From assembly GCA_947632485.1 (NCBI GenBank), contig CANRPJ010000005.1, positions 62,001-126,000 of the forward strand: a stretch of 64,000 bases of DNA. Reading direction: 5' to 3'. Source of the stretch: an uncultured Muribaculaceae bacterium (GTDB lineage Bacteria > Bacteroidota > Bacteroidia > Bacteroidales > Muribaculaceae). A program made the position numbers and the translations under genes. Below are positions 17,169 to 26,155 of the stretch, one piece after another (the stretch's first letter is position 1; every line of letters begins with the position of its first letter). The notes under the pieces were generated by a model that saw only the letters and a list, made by a program, of their open reading frames with translations, made no database searches and had not been told where the DNA came from.

Positions 17169-18041
17169 TCATTTATCTTCATCGTCGGAAGCGGTCAGGG
17201 CGTTGCGCAGGTCGTCGGCGTTAGGTTCAATCAAGGTGCGCGGTGCGAGAGCCTGCCCGTTGCGCCAGATCTCCAGCGAGATGATGGCTGTCTCGCGCCC
17301 TGTGGCATCGAGAGCTATACCTACAGCCTGGCCCACGTCCACTTTCTCTCCAGGCTTTACCAATGGGCGCCCTATTCTGCCTATACGGCTCAGAAATCCC
17401 TTGCTATGCTGCACTATAAGGCTATAACCGCCCTCAGCGGGAGAATACTGCACGTCGATCACTATACCGTCGGCCACCGCTCCAAGAGTAGCTCCTTTCC
17501 CTACGGCTACCCGTGCCTTGCGCGCGGTGCGGTTGCTGTCGAGGAATATGGCTCCAGGTGCCGGGGTAGAAAACTGCAGTCCCTCGGCGGCCAGAGGCGC
17601 GAGAATTGAGATGTTGAATTTCTCTCGCTGCTGCATCTTGGCTACAAACCGGCTTTCCTCTTTGGAAGGGCCTATCAGCGAGTCGGTAGTCATAGGATTG
17701 GCGTTGACTATAAGACGGAGACTATCAGATGGCTCCCTATCGGTATCAAGCACGGTCAGCACATTGTCGATCCATTGCTGACGTGCCGAATAGGCGGCGC
17801 TGAGGGAGTCGAGTCGAATGAGCGCTTCAACTGAAGATTTACGCTGATCCTCACCCATATAGCCAGGCAGCAGAGTTTTAAGCGGAGTTATGAAGATAAT
17901 GGCACCGGCAATGAAAATGGCTGCTACAGCTCCAATCAGGCACCATAACAGGATTACCCACAGCGGACGCCTCACCTCGGCAAGGTGTTCGAGTCGGCTC
18001 ATGTCGCTCAGCGAGATACTGTAATGCCGGTCAAGACGCAT
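17169..18041 (-). CDS. LytM/M23-fold membrane protein with degenerate active site
   Basis: The 290-residue protein has an N-terminal membrane segment (PLWVILLWCLIGAVAAIFIAG, about 26-46), a helical region to about 150, and a C-terminal M23-type fold (GATLGAVADGIVIDV... IVQHSKGFLSRIGRIGRPLVKPGEKVDVGQAVGIAL... ISLEIWRNGQALAP). The usual zinc ligands are not all there: the HxH of active M23 enzymes is replaced by SLEIW and the first H-x-G-x-D is absent. It is therefore probably a non-catalytic regulator of cell-wall hydrolysis, like EnvC-type activators. It is the first gene of the long operon. The -7 box ends 7 bases before this ATG; Met14 is an alternative start. Confidence 0.75.
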   Translation of the reverse strand: MRLDRHYSISLSDMSRLEHLAEVRRPLWVILLWCLIGAVAAIFIAGAIIFITPLKTLLPGYMGEDQRKSSVEALIRLDSLSAAYSARQQWIDNVLTVLDTDREPSDSLRLIVNANPMTTDSLIGPSKEESRFVAKMQQREKFNISILAPLAAEGLQFSTPAPGAIFLDSNRTARKARVAVGKGATLGAVADGIVIDVQYSPAEGGYSLIVQHSKGFLSRIGRIGRPLVKPGEKVDVGQAVGIALDATGRETAIISLEIWRNGQALAPRTLIEPNADDLRNALTASDDEDK

Positions 18042-18048
18042 AGTGAGG

Positions 18049-18080
18049 CAAAATTAGCTCTTTTCTCTGCCTAATACAAA
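18049..18080 (-). promoter_or_regulatory. Consensus promoter of the LytM-dxr-rseP operon
   Basis: On the minus strand TTTG (18077-18080), 20 bases, then TAATTTTG (18049-18056) is a full Bacteroidetes housekeeping promoter. The -7 box is 7 bases from the ATG at 18041, leaving almost no leader. Confidence 0.8.
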
Positions 18081-18132
18081 TAAAAAAGCGCAGGAATCCG
18101 CCCGCTCACGAACCTTGGAGAGAGGTTTGCGT

Positions 18133-18140
18133 TATATTTG
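18133..18140 (+). promoter_or_regulatory. -7 box of the OmpA-family gene
   Basis: TATATTTG is an exact -7 match and puts the transcript start near 18145, about 40 bases before the ATG at 18187. An upstream in-frame ATG at 18115 lies before this box and is therefore not the start. No consensus -33 is seen. Confidence 0.65.
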
Positions 18141-18186
18141 TGTAAAGAGAAAAACACTAAAAAACTTATCTTATATTAATTTTACT

Positions 18187-19443
18187 ATGAAAACAAAGCT
18201 TTACTCATTACTGGCCCTTCCGGCAGCAGCGATGTTTGCTCCGGCTACTGCAACGGCTCAGGAAGCGTTTGTCGACGAGGCTGTAAGCGTGACAGAGTAC
18301 ACCTGCGACAACACCGACCACTATTTCAGCAACTGGCGCAACAATTGGTTTATCCAGCTCAATGCCGGTGTAAACCAGCCGTTCGTAGAGCGTGGTATAG
18401 AGATGACAGCTCCGGGTCATGCTGTAGACCGTAAGAAAATGACCGCAACCTATGGAATCGGCGTTGGCCATTGGTTCTCTCCTTATTTAGGAATGCGTAT
18501 CACGGCGCTTGGAGGCGCCCTGCATTGGGACAACCCGACTCTTGCGGATCCTAACAACGGTTGGACGAAGGCAAAACATGTGAATGTGAATGCCGAGCTC
18601 ATGTGGGATATGTTCAACAGTATCGCCGGCCCGAAAGACAGAGTGTTCAGCATCGTGCCTTTCGTAGGTATTGGAGGTGATTACACTTGGAACATCTACA
18701 GCGCTTCGAAACCGATAGCCGCCGGTACCAATATCGCCACCAACGAGGGTGTGCACATGAAGACCAATTCATGGACTCTTCCCGTTTCGGCAGGTCTGCA
18801 ATTCCGGTTCCGTCTGAGCCAATATGTAGATTTCTTTGCTGAGGCCCGCGCTTCCTTCTACGGTGACAACTGGAATGGTTGCGCCTATGGCGATCCGGTA
18901 GAGGCAAATGTGGCTGTGCTCGGCGGTTTCAACATCAATATAGGTGGCCGCAAGTATGAACGCATCAACCAGTGCAACTACGTTTCCCAGATTGCAGCTC
19001 TCAACAACGAGGTCAACGATCTTCGCGCTCAGCTTCTTGAATCCGGTCAGCGTGTGGCCGCTCTCGAATCGCAGCTTCCTTGCCCGGAGGTAGTAGTGGC
19101 AGAACAGGTAACCGTTACCTCTCCGCTTCTGGCAACCGTACGCTTCGATCTGAATTCAGCCGAGATTCTCCCCACGGAGCAGGTTAACATCTATAATATG
19201 GCGGAATGGCTTAAGGCTAACCCGGACCAGAATGTGACCGTATGCGGCTATGCCGATAAGGATACCGGTACGAGCAGCTACAATATGGAGCTTTCCAAGA
19301 AGCGCGCAGATGCGGTGGTTAGCGAGCTGGTTAATACCTACGGAATCAACGCAGATCGCCTGAATGTGAAGTACGACGGCAGCGATGTGCAGCCCTACAG
19401 CACTAATGACTGGAACCGAATCGTGATCTTCACTCAGCCATGA
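18187..19443 (+). CDS. OmpA-family outer-membrane protein
   Basis: From the ATG at 18187 the protein has 418 residues with a signal peptide ending ATATAQ. A beta-barrel region follows (about 45-270, many alternating aromatic strands such as NNWFIQLNAGVNQPF). A short coiled segment with LNNEVNDLRAQLLESGQRVAALESQ links to the C-terminal OmpA peptidoglycan-binding domain (TVRFDLNSAEI... YNMELSKKRADAVVSELVN). It is probably an abundant porin or envelope anchor. It is monocistronic: its own promoter at 18133 and a strong terminator at 19493. Confidence 0.92.
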   Translation: MKTKLYSLLALPAAAMFAPATATAQEAFVDEAVSVTEYTCDNTDHYFSNWRNNWFIQLNAGVNQPFVERGIEMTAPGHAVDRKKMTATYGIGVGHWFSPYLGMRITALGGALHWDNPTLADPNNGWTKAKHVNVNAELMWDMFNSIAGPKDRVFSIVPFVGIGGDYTWNIYSASKPIAAGTNIATNEGVHMKTNSWTLPVSAGLQFRFRLSQYVDFFAEARASFYGDNWNGCAYGDPVEANVAVLGGFNINIGGRKYERINQCNYVSQIAALNNEVNDLRAQLLESGQRVAALESQLPCPEVVVAEQVTVTSPLLATVRFDLNSAEILPTEQVNIYNMAEWLKANPDQNVTVCGYADKDTGTSSYNMELSKKRADAVVSELVNTYGINADRLNVKYDGSDVQPYSTNDWNRIVIFTQP

Positions 19444-19492
19444 AAACTATCTTAGATTTGATAGCGGATTAAGTAATAGAACATCAATTTTT

Positions 19493-19534
19493 CCGCCTTG
19501 CCTCCGTCCGCAGGAGCGCAAGGCGGACTTTTTT
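19493..19534 (+). terminator. Rho-independent terminator of the OmpA gene
   Basis: CCGCCTTGC (19493-19501) pairs perfectly with GCAAGGCGG (19518-19526), followed by ACTTTTTT. This is a classical strong terminator. Confidence 0.9.
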
Positions 19535-19554
19535 CAAAACTAATAGAAATTTGT

Positions 19555-19585
19555 TTTGCCGATTCGCAGAAAAAAAGTAATTTTG
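19555..19585 (+). promoter_or_regulatory. Consensus promoter of gdhA
   Basis: TTTG (19555-19558), 19 bases, TAATTTTG (19578-19585). The transcript would start near 19590, giving a leader of about 45 bases. Confidence 0.8.
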
Positions 19586-19634
19586 TGGCAGATAAGATAA
19601 CAACAATTTTAACCAAATCTAAACATCTGAAACC

Positions 19635-20972
19635 ATGAATGTTCAAGAGATCTTAGCGAATCTTGAAGCAAAGCATCCCGGGGAAAAGGAATTCCTCCAG
19701 GCTGTGAAGGAAGTGCTTCTCTGCGTAGAAGAAGTTTACAATCAGCATCCTGAATTCGAGAAGGCCCGCATCATCGAGCGTATGGTAGAGCCCGACCGCA
19801 TCTTCACCTTCCGTGTAACCTGGGTTGACGACAAGGGCGAAGTGCAGAACAACATCGGCTATCGCGTGCAGTTCAACAATGCTATCGGTCCCTACAAGGG
19901 CGGTATCCGTTTCCACGCTTCCGTAAACCTCTCGATCCTGAAGTTCCTCGGCTTTGAGCAGACATTCAAAAACGCTCTTACCACTCTTCCTATGGGTGGC
20001 GCAAAGGGCGGTTCCGATTTCAACCCCCGCGGCAAGAGCGACGCAGAGATCATGCGTTTCTGCCAGGCATTCGTGCTTGAGCTCTGGCGTAACCTCGGTC
20101 CCGACCGTGATGTACCGGCAGGTGACATCGGCGTAGGCGGCCGTGAGGTAGGCTATATGTACGGTATGTACAAGAAGCTCGCCCGCGAGAATACGGGTAC
20201 CTTCACCGGTAAGGGCCTCTCCTTCGGTGGCAGCCGTATCCGTCCTGAGGCTACCGGCTTCGGTGCTCTCTATTTCGTAGAGGATATGCTGAAAGACCTC
20301 AACACCACCATCAACGGTAAGACCATCGCTATCTCCGGCTTCGGCAACGTAGCTTGGGGTGCTGCCAAGAAGGCTACCGAGCTCGGTGGTAAGGTTGTGA
20401 CCATCTCCGGTCCTGACGGCTACATCTACGATCCCGCTGGTCTTAACGACGAGAAGATCGACTACATGCTCGAGCTCCGCGCAAGCGGTAACGACGTTGT
20501 AGCTCCTTATGCTGAGAAGTTCCCCGGCTCGAAGTTCGTAGCTGGCAAGAAGCCTTGGGAAGTTAAGGTTGACATCGCTCTTCCCTGCGCAACTCAGAAT
20601 GAGGTAGCTAAGGCTGACGCTGAGGCTCTCGTTAAGAACGACGTTCTGATGGTGGCTGAGGTCAGCAACATGGGCTGCTCCGCAGAGGCTATCGACGTAT
20701 TCCTGGCTGCCAAGAAGCCTTACGCTCCTGGTAAGGCCGTTAACGCTGGTGGTGTAGCAGTATCCGGTCTCGAAATGAGCCAGGACGCAGAGCACCTGCA
20801 GTGGAGCGCTCAGGAAGTTGACGACAAGCTGCACTACATCATGCACTCGATCCACGAGGCTTGCGTAGAGCACGGTCGCGAGAAAGACGGTTACCTCAAC
20901 TATATGAAGGGTGCCAACATCGCCGGCTTCATGAAGGTTGCCGACGCTATGCTTGGTCAGGGTATTATCTAA
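19635..20972 (+). CDS. gdhA: NADP-type glutamate dehydrogenase
   Basis: The 445-residue hexameric-type enzyme aminates 2-oxoglutarate with ammonia. The substrate-binding lysine is K88 in GPYKGGIRFH and the catalytic lysine K124 in PMGGAKGGSDF, matching K92 and K128 of the E. coli enzyme. The dinucleotide fold starts at about 228 (GKTIAISGFGNVAWGAA). Codon use is strongly biased (GGC, CTC, AAG, GAC repeated), in line with high expression. It is monocistronic, with its own promoter and terminator. A decayed second copy of its 3' end lies at 28940-29108. Confidence 0.96.
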   Translation: MNVQEILANLEAKHPGEKEFLQAVKEVLLCVEEVYNQHPEFEKARIIERMVEPDRIFTFRVTWVDDKGEVQNNIGYRVQFNNAIGPYKGGIRFHASVNLSILKFLGFEQTFKNALTTLPMGGAKGGSDFNPRGKSDAEIMRFCQAFVLELWRNLGPDRDVPAGDIGVGGREVGYMYGMYKKLARENTGTFTGKGLSFGGSRIRPEATGFGALYFVEDMLKDLNTTINGKTIAISGFGNVAWGAAKKATELGGKVVTISGPDGYIYDPAGLNDEKIDYMLELRASGNDVVAPYAEKFPGSKFVAGKKPWEVKVDIALPCATQNEVAKADAEALVKNDVLMVAEVSNMGCSAEAIDVFLAAKKPYAPGKAVNAGGVAVSGLEMSQDAEHLQWSAQEVDDKLHYIMHSIHEACVEHGREKDGYLNYMKGANIAGFMKVADAMLGQGII

Positions 20973-21001
20973 TACCAAAAAGTTTTCATATATACAATAT
21001 C

Positions 21002-21027
21002 GAGAGCGTCCCTCCGGGGGCGCTCTC
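21002..21027 (+). terminator. Terminator hairpin of gdhA
   Basis: GAGAGCG (21002-21008) pairs with CGCTCTC (21021-21027), with a further CCC/GGG extension around a three-base loop. The trailing sequence ACTTTG is a weak U-tract. Confidence 0.7.
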
Positions 21028-21098
21028 ACTTTGTAGAGGCCGGTGGGTGAACTTACGGCGTCGGCATGGCGTTGAAATTCCATAAGAAGATTTCCGCT

Positions 21099-23174
21099 AT
21101 GGCCGACAAAAATGAAAACCTCCCGATGCCTTATCTGGATCGGGATATAAGTTGGATGTATTTCAATCACCGGATCCTCAGGGAGGCGGAGCGTGACATC
21201 GTGCCCCTGCTTGACCGGCTGACGTTTCTCGGAATTTACTCAAGCAATCTCGATGAGTTCTTCCGTGTGAGGGTGGCTACCCTGACCCGGCTTGCCGAGA
21301 TGAAGCAGCATTCGATGAAGAAGGAATCGCATCATGCGCGCAATGTACTCGATGCGATAAGGGTGCTCAACGATGAGTATTCGGCAGAGTATTCAGAGGC
21401 TGTGGCTGAGGTGGAAAAGAGGCTCGGTGAGGCCGGCATCCGGATTACGGATCCCGAACAGCTCGATGAGGAGCAGAGGCACTATGTACGCGGTATTTTC
21501 CGCCGGCAGATATCGGGCTTCGTGAATCCCGTATGGCTCACAAAATTCCCTGAGCTTTCTCGCGAGAGCGATGATCATATCTATTTCGCTGTGGAGGCGA
21601 AGAAGACCGGGAGTCGTCCGGACTACGCTGTGATCGATCTCCCGACCAAACTTTGCGGCAGGTTTGTGGAGCTTCCGGAGAAGGACGGGTGCAGATATGT
21701 GATGTATCTCGACGATGTGGTGCGCATGTGCCTGCCGATGGTATTTGCCGGCATGGGCTACGATAGCATCGGGGCCTGGTCGTTCAAGTTTACCAAAGAT
21801 GCCGAGATGGATATCGACAATGATGTGAGCGAAGGCACGCTTCAGAAAATCTCCAAAGGAGTGAAGAGCAGGCGCCGGGGCGATGCGCTTCGGGTGGTCT
21901 ACGATTCAGCGATGCCGGCCGAGCTCCTCCAGACCGTGTTGTCGAAACTAAAGCTCGATAAGCTCGATACCGTGATGCCGGCAGGCCGCTACCAGAACCA
22001 CAAGGATCTGATGTCTTTCCCTCACGTAGGGAGTCAGGAGCTGGTGTATCCCGCGTGGCCTCCACTGGTGCCTTCTGAACTGAAGACGACCGACAGCCTT
22101 ATAGCTCTGATACGGGAGAAAGACCGCTATATCCACGTGCCTTATCACACGTATGACTATTTTATCCGCGTGCTTCAGGAGGCGGCTGTGTCGAAAGAGG
22201 TCAAGAGCATAAAGATTACCCTCTACAGGGTGGCTCGCGATTCCAAAGTGGTCAAGAGCCTGATCTGCGCTGCCCGCAACGGTAAGAAGGTTACGGCCGT
22301 GGTGGAGCTCCTTGCCAGGTTCGACGAGAGTTCCAACATAAGCTGGGCCAAGAAGATGCAGGACGCCGGTATCCATGTGATATTCGGTGTCGAAGGGCTG
22401 AAGGTGCATTCCAAGATAGTGCATATCGGTATGAAGCATGGTCCCGATGTGGCGATAGTTTCTACGGGGAATTTTCATGAAGGTAATGCCAAGGCTTATA
22501 CGGATTATACGCTTTTCACGGCGCGCCAGGGAATCGTGGCCGATGTAGACCGCGTGTTTGATTTCTTTAAGCGGCCCTATAATCCGGTTGAGTTCAAGCA
22601 TCTGCTCGTGTCGCCCAACAGTATGCGCACCCGCTTCATGAGCCTGATCGACGATGAAATCCGCAACAAGAAGAAAGGTCTGGAAGCCTGGATAAAGGTA
22701 AAAATCAACCATATAACGGATCGAGGCATGGTGGAGAAGCTCTATGAGGCTTCGCGTGCGGGTGTGCCGGTAGAGCTCGTGGTGAGAGGAAACTGTTCGA
22801 TTATCACCGGACGCGAGGGCTGGAGCGAGAACATTCAGGGAGCCGGAATAATTGACCGCTATCTTGAGCATTCGCGCATCTTTATATTCTGCGCCGGAGG
22901 TGAGCGCAAAACCTTTATAGGATCGGCCGACTGGATGCCCCGGAATCTTGATCACAGAGTAGAGGTAGTAACGCCGGTATATGATGAAGATATCAAGGCT
23001 GATCTTTATGATGTAGTAGAGGCAGGGCTCGCCGATAACACGCATGCCCGTATCGTTGACGGCACTGACCGCCAGCTGATGCGTCCGGGCTTCAGTCCGG
23101 AGCCATTCCGCTCGCAGGAGTATCTCTATAATCATTATAAGGAATTGATCAGGAGGGAAAAAGATGAAAAGTAA
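21099..23174 (+). CDS. ppk1: Polyphosphate kinase 1
   Basis: PPK1 reversibly polymerises the gamma-phosphate of ATP into polyphosphate. From the ATG at 21099 it has 691 residues. The N-terminal domain starts YLDRDISWMYFNHRILREAER. The phospho-accepting histidine is at about 437 in GLKVHSKIVHIG and the second catalytic histidine at about 619 in NLDHRVEVVTP. An earlier in-frame ATG at 21066 would add 11 residues; 21099 is preferred because an AAGAAG sequence stands at suitable distance and the histidine numbering then matches E. coli (H435). The end overlaps ppx by 11 bases. Confidence 0.93.
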   Translation: MADKNENLPMPYLDRDISWMYFNHRILREAERDIVPLLDRLTFLGIYSSNLDEFFRVRVATLTRLAEMKQHSMKKESHHARNVLDAIRVLNDEYSAEYSEAVAEVEKRLGEAGIRITDPEQLDEEQRHYVRGIFRRQISGFVNPVWLTKFPELSRESDDHIYFAVEAKKTGSRPDYAVIDLPTKLCGRFVELPEKDGCRYVMYLDDVVRMCLPMVFAGMGYDSIGAWSFKFTKDAEMDIDNDVSEGTLQKISKGVKSRRRGDALRVVYDSAMPAELLQTVLSKLKLDKLDTVMPAGRYQNHKDLMSFPHVGSQELVYPAWPPLVPSELKTTDSLIALIREKDRYIHVPYHTYDYFIRVLQEAAVSKEVKSIKITLYRVARDSKVVKSLICAARNGKKVTAVVELLARFDESSNISWAKKMQDAGIHVIFGVEGLKVHSKIVHIGMKHGPDVAIVSTGNFHEGNAKAYTDYTLFTARQGIVADVDRVFDFFKRPYNPVEFKHLLVSPNSMRTRFMSLIDDEIRNKKKGLEAWIKVKINHITDRGMVEKLYEASRAGVPVELVVRGNCSIITGREGWSENIQGAGIIDRYLEHSRIFIFCAGGERKTFIGSADWMPRNLDHRVEVVTPVYDEDIKADLYDVVEAGLADNTHARIVDGTDRQLMRPGFSPEPFRSQEYLYNHYKELIRREKDEK

Positions 23175-24066
23175 GGTTTATGCGGCCATAGATATCGGCT
23201 CGAATGCAGCCCGACTTCTGATTAAGAAAGCCGCTTTCAGCGAAGGAAAACTTTCGGAACTTGATAAGCTCCTGCTCCTGCGGGTGCCTCTGCGCCTGGG
23301 ATTCGATGTATTCGCCAAAGGAAAGGTAGGCAACAGGAGGGCTGAAAACCTGCTGCGGCTCATGAAGGCTTACAGGCAGCTGATGAAGATATATGGAGTT
23401 GACGAGTATCGCGCTTGCGCTACTTCGGCCATGCGTGATGCTGATAACGGCCCTGAGCTGATTAAGGAGGTGAAAGACAGCACCGGCATCCGCCTCGAGC
23501 TGATAGCAGGCGAGGAAGAGGCCCGAATAGTCTATGCCAACCACATGGAGTGTATGATGGATCGGAAGGGCAGCTATCTCTATGTAGATGTAGGCGGAGG
23601 AAGCACCGAAACCAATTTCATAGAAGATGGCGAGCTGAAATCGTCGCAATCGTTTAATATCGGTACGGTCAGAATCCTTAGTGATAAGGTCACTTCCGAA
23701 GAGTGGGCTTCGCTAAAAGCCTCGATGCGGCTTCTTGCGCAGCAGCATGAGCATATCGACATTATAGGCTCCGGCGGCAATATCAATAAAATCTATAAGA
23801 TGGCAGCCAGAAAAAATGTGGAGGAGAGCAGTGTGAGCGTCGGTGAGCTGCGGAGCATCTACAATATGCTGGCGCCTCTGTCGGTTGAAGAACGCATGGA
23901 GCGCTTCAACCTCAAAGAAGACAGAGCCGACGTGATTGTGCCTGCCGCCGAGATTTTCCTGACTATCGCCGAGATAGTGGGCGCCCGGAAGATAATAGTG
24001 CCCGTAATCGGAGTAGCCGACGGACTTATTGATTCCCTTGTAGCTGCCGATCTGGAGAAGTCATAA
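23164..24066 (+). CDS. ppx: Exopolyphosphatase (Ppx/GppA family)
   Basis: The 300-residue protein is the short Ppx/GppA form with an actin/hsp70-like ATPase fold: AAIDIGSNAARLLIKK at the N-terminus (phosphate 1 loop), LIAGEEEARIVY, and YVDVGGGSTETNFI (phosphate 2 loop). It removes terminal phosphates from polyphosphate or acts on pppGpp. The 11-base overlap with ppk1 couples synthesis and breakdown of polyphosphate. It lacks the C-terminal HD-type extension of the long Ppx form. Its stop overlaps the opposing YtrA-like gene by 6 bases. Confidence 0.92.
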   Translation: MKSKVYAAIDIGSNAARLLIKKAAFSEGKLSELDKLLLLRVPLRLGFDVFAKGKVGNRRAENLLRLMKAYRQLMKIYGVDEYRACATSAMRDADNGPELIKEVKDSTGIRLELIAGEEEARIVYANHMECMMDRKGSYLYVDVGGGSTETNFIEDGELKSSQSFNIGTVRILSDKVTSEEWASLKASMRLLAQQHEHIDIIGSGGNINKIYKMAARKNVEESSVSVGELRSIYNMLAPLSVEERMERFNLKEDRADVIVPAAEIFLTIAEIVGARKIIVPVIGVADGLIDSLVAADLEKS

Positions 24067-24465
24067 CACGTATTTGCGCACCTCTTTTGTGAGATCGGTT
24101 TCGGGATTTATGAGATACGTGGCATACAGAGAAGCTACATCTTCAACCGAAAGTCCGAACGACTTAAGGCGACTGAAAAGATAGGCGGCTTCATCGCGGA
24201 AAAACACATTTCTTCTCATCTCAAAAATGCGTTTTCCCGCTTCCGGAAGCACGAAGAATCCGATTCCCCGGCGGTTATAGATCACTACCTGCTGCTGGAG
24301 CCAGTCGTAGGAACGCATAACCGTGTTGGCGTTTACTTCTACCTTGGCGGCATATTCGCGCACAGAAGGCAGGCGGCTCTCAGGCGGATACGTGCCATCG
24401 AGAATCTGATCCATGATTCTATCGGTGATCTGCAGATATATAGGTTTCGGGCCTTTGAATTCCAT
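24061..24465 (-). CDS. GntR-family (YtrA subfamily) transcriptional regulator
   Basis: The 134-residue protein has a GntR winged helix (PIYLQITDRIMDQILDGTYPPESRLPSVREYAAKVEVNANTVMRSYDWLQQQ) followed by a short helical C-terminus, the mark of the YtrA subfamily. YtrA regulators normally control neighbouring ABC transporter genes, as here. It is the third gene of an ATPase-permease-regulator operon, 7 bases after the permease. A tandem, partly palindromic site at 26127-26142 is its likely operator. It overlaps the 3' end of ppx by 6 bases in convergent orientation. Confidence 0.9.
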   Translation of the reverse strand: MEFKGPKPIYLQITDRIMDQILDGTYPPESRLPSVREYAAKVEVNANTVMRSYDWLQQQVVIYNRRGIGFFVLPEAGKRIFEMRRNVFFRDEAAYLFSRLKSFGLSVEDVASLYATYLINPETDLTKEVRKYVL

Positions 24466-24472
24466 GGGAAAC

Positions 24473-25261
24473 TCAGAATAGTTTATATATCACCTGGCTG
24501 CTCCTGAAGCGCAGGTAGGTGAGGTAATATAGCCCCAAAGTTAGCAATATAAATACGGTCGACAAAATGATCATAAGCGATTCTATCTGGCTGTACGAGA
24601 GCGTAGTTAAGGATATGCCTGAAAACTTCATTATGAACATTGTAGCCGGCGCCAGAATCATCTCCAGTACCCATAGGGCGAGCAAGGTCTTGATATATGA
24701 TAGTTTAGGCCAGAGAATAGCTCCGAAAATATATATTGCCTGCATGAAGAAATAGAAGCTTACTATTGTGCCGGTCACCATAAGCGATATGGTTTTATAG
24801 CCGAATGAGCGTGAGAGAATGGTCCAGACGTCAGCAAACCGTAAGTAGTGGCTCCCGGTTTTCGCTCCGTCGATCCAGGCTGCCGCTATCCGGCTCGCAT
24901 CGCCTATATAGAAACCGATGATGAAAATGATCAGCAGACCCGGCACAACCGCAAGCCAGCGGGTAAGGAATTTGTCGGAAGCGGTGGCAGGCAGCAGTAT
25001 AGATGAGGTACGCCCTGCTTTGGTCTTCATATTCGAAAATGTAATAGAGCCTACGATACCAGCTATTACATAAAACATGAAGAGGAAGGAGAAAAGCTCT
25101 CTCGCTCCGCCTCCCATCTTGCAGAGTCCGATGAAGGCTCCCATGAGCATGCAGAGGCCCCAGCATGAGCCTATGCCGATCATGAGCGCCTTGCGGTTTT
25201 CAATCAGTTCCTTTCTCAATGTGAGAAAAAAGGTGTTTACGTATGGAGCGTTTGTAGCCAT
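24473..25261 (-). CDS. ABC transporter permease-like membrane protein
   Basis: The 262-residue protein has about six hydrophobic segments, starting after a short cytoplasmic N-terminus (TFFLTLRKELIENRKALMIGIGSCW). The layout fits ABC-2-type permeases that pair with the upstream ATPase. YtrA-linked exporters of this type respond to cell-wall or membrane stress in other bacteria; the substrate here is not known. It starts 21 bases after the ATPase stop. Confidence 0.75.
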   Translation of the reverse strand: MATNAPYVNTFFLTLRKELIENRKALMIGIGSCWGLCMLMGAFIGLCKMGGGARELFSFLFMFYVIAGIVGSITFSNMKTKAGRTSSILLPATASDKFLTRWLAVVPGLLIIFIIGFYIGDASRIAAAWIDGAKTGSHYLRFADVWTILSRSFGYKTISLMVTGTIVSFYFFMQAIYIFGAILWPKLSYIKTLLALWVLEMILAPATMFIMKFSGISLTTLSYSQIESLMIILSTVFILLTLGLYYLTYLRFRSSQVIYKLF

Positions 25262-25282
25262 TTCAATTATCTGTTTTAAGGA

Positions 25283-26122
25283 TTAAAGTGAAAATATCTT
25301 GTTGGTTACGTCAGGCCGCTGACGGATCAATTCGAAGAGCGACTCGAGATTAATGTCAGTCTCATCGTCTCCCGGATTTCTCTCTACGATGTTATAGCCC
25401 CCGGGCGCTTCCAGAGAGATCAGTGCTTCGGCAGCATCTCTCTTATCGGTGGTGAACCGGAAGTTAAGTTTAGAGGTAATTTCAGTTACAGATGCGTCGA
25501 GCATCACTCCGCAGGTGTCTGTAATAATGATATGGTCAAGAATCTTTTCCACATCGTAGACCTGATGGGTGGATACAATCACGATTCTTTCGTCGGTCAT
25601 GCTGCTCAGCAGTGCTTTTCTGAAAAGACGCTTACCCGGAATGTCGAGACCGTTGGTCGGCTCGTCAAGGATAAGAAGAGATGTGTTGCAGGCAAGCGCG
25701 AAACTTATGAACACGCGTTTCTTCTGTCCCATCGACAGTTGACCGAGATGCACGTCGGGGTGCATCTCGAACGTGGAGAGATGCCGGTGGAGGTCAGAAA
25801 GAGAAAACTTGGGATAGAAGGGAGCGGTGATATTGATATAATCAGCCAGACTCACGTTGGGAAGCTCCAATTCTTCGGGCACAAGAAAAATATCCCTGAG
25901 AAACGCCACATCATGACTCCAGGGGTTGAAACCATTATAGCTGATGGTGCCGCTTTGGGGCTTAAGAAGCCCGGTAATCAGATAGAGCAATGTGGTTTTT
26001 CCAGCTCCGTTGCGACCCAGCAGCCCGTTGATAGTGCCCGGTTCAAGCGTGAGCGAATAATGCTCCAGCACCGGACGATGCTTCCGGCTATAGGAGTAAG
26101 TGATGTCAGATGCAGTCAGCAT
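25283..26122 (-). CDS. ABC transporter ATP-binding protein
   Basis: The 279-residue protein has Walker A GLLGRNGAGKTTLLY (about 34-48), the signature LSMGQKKRV, Walker B LLILDEPTNGLD and the switch histidine in VSTHQVYDV. The C-terminal part after about 210 is a substrate- or permease-interaction extension. It is the first gene of the ATPase-permease-YtrA operon, with a -7 box 26 bases upstream of its ATG. Confidence 0.92.
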   Translation of the reverse strand: MLTASDITYSYSRKHRPVLEHYSLTLEPGTINGLLGRNGAGKTTLLYLITGLLKPQSGTISYNGFNPWSHDVAFLRDIFLVPEELELPNVSLADYINITAPFYPKFSLSDLHRHLSTFEMHPDVHLGQLSMGQKKRVFISFALACNTSLLILDEPTNGLDIPGKRLFRKALLSSMTDERIVIVSTHQVYDVEKILDHIIITDTCGVMLDASVTEITSKLNFRFTTDKRDAAEALISLEAPGGYNIVERNPGDDETDINLESLFELIRQRPDVTNKIFSL

Positions 26123-26126
26123 AGTG

Positions 26127-26155
26127 TATTAGTATATTAGTACGCTGCAAAGGTA
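26127..26155 (-). promoter_or_regulatory. Promoter and probable YtrA-type operator of the ABC operon
   Basis: On the minus strand the -7 box TACCTTTG occupies 26148-26155. Between it and the ATG (26122) lies a tandem 8-bp direct repeat, TATTAGTA at 26127-26134 and 26135-26142 on the plus strand. The 22-bp frame from GTGTA to TACGC is also imperfectly palindromic, about 16 of 22 positions matching by eye. The site sits on the transcription start, where the GntR/YtrA protein of the operon could block its own promoter. Confidence 0.6.

Noticed and set aside
19653..21170. 505-codon minus-strand frame opposite gdhA
   Set aside because: Shadow of the strongly codon-biased gdhA gene; gdhA itself has catalytic lysines, promoter and terminator.
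21948..23135. 395-codon minus-strand frame opposite ppk1
   Set aside because: Shadow of ppk1; no domain and no promoter.
24473..26122. Antibiotic-specific (bacitracin-type) exporter assignment
   Set aside because: The ATPase-permease-YtrA order is suggestive of envelope-stress exporters but no residue in the window identifies the substrate.
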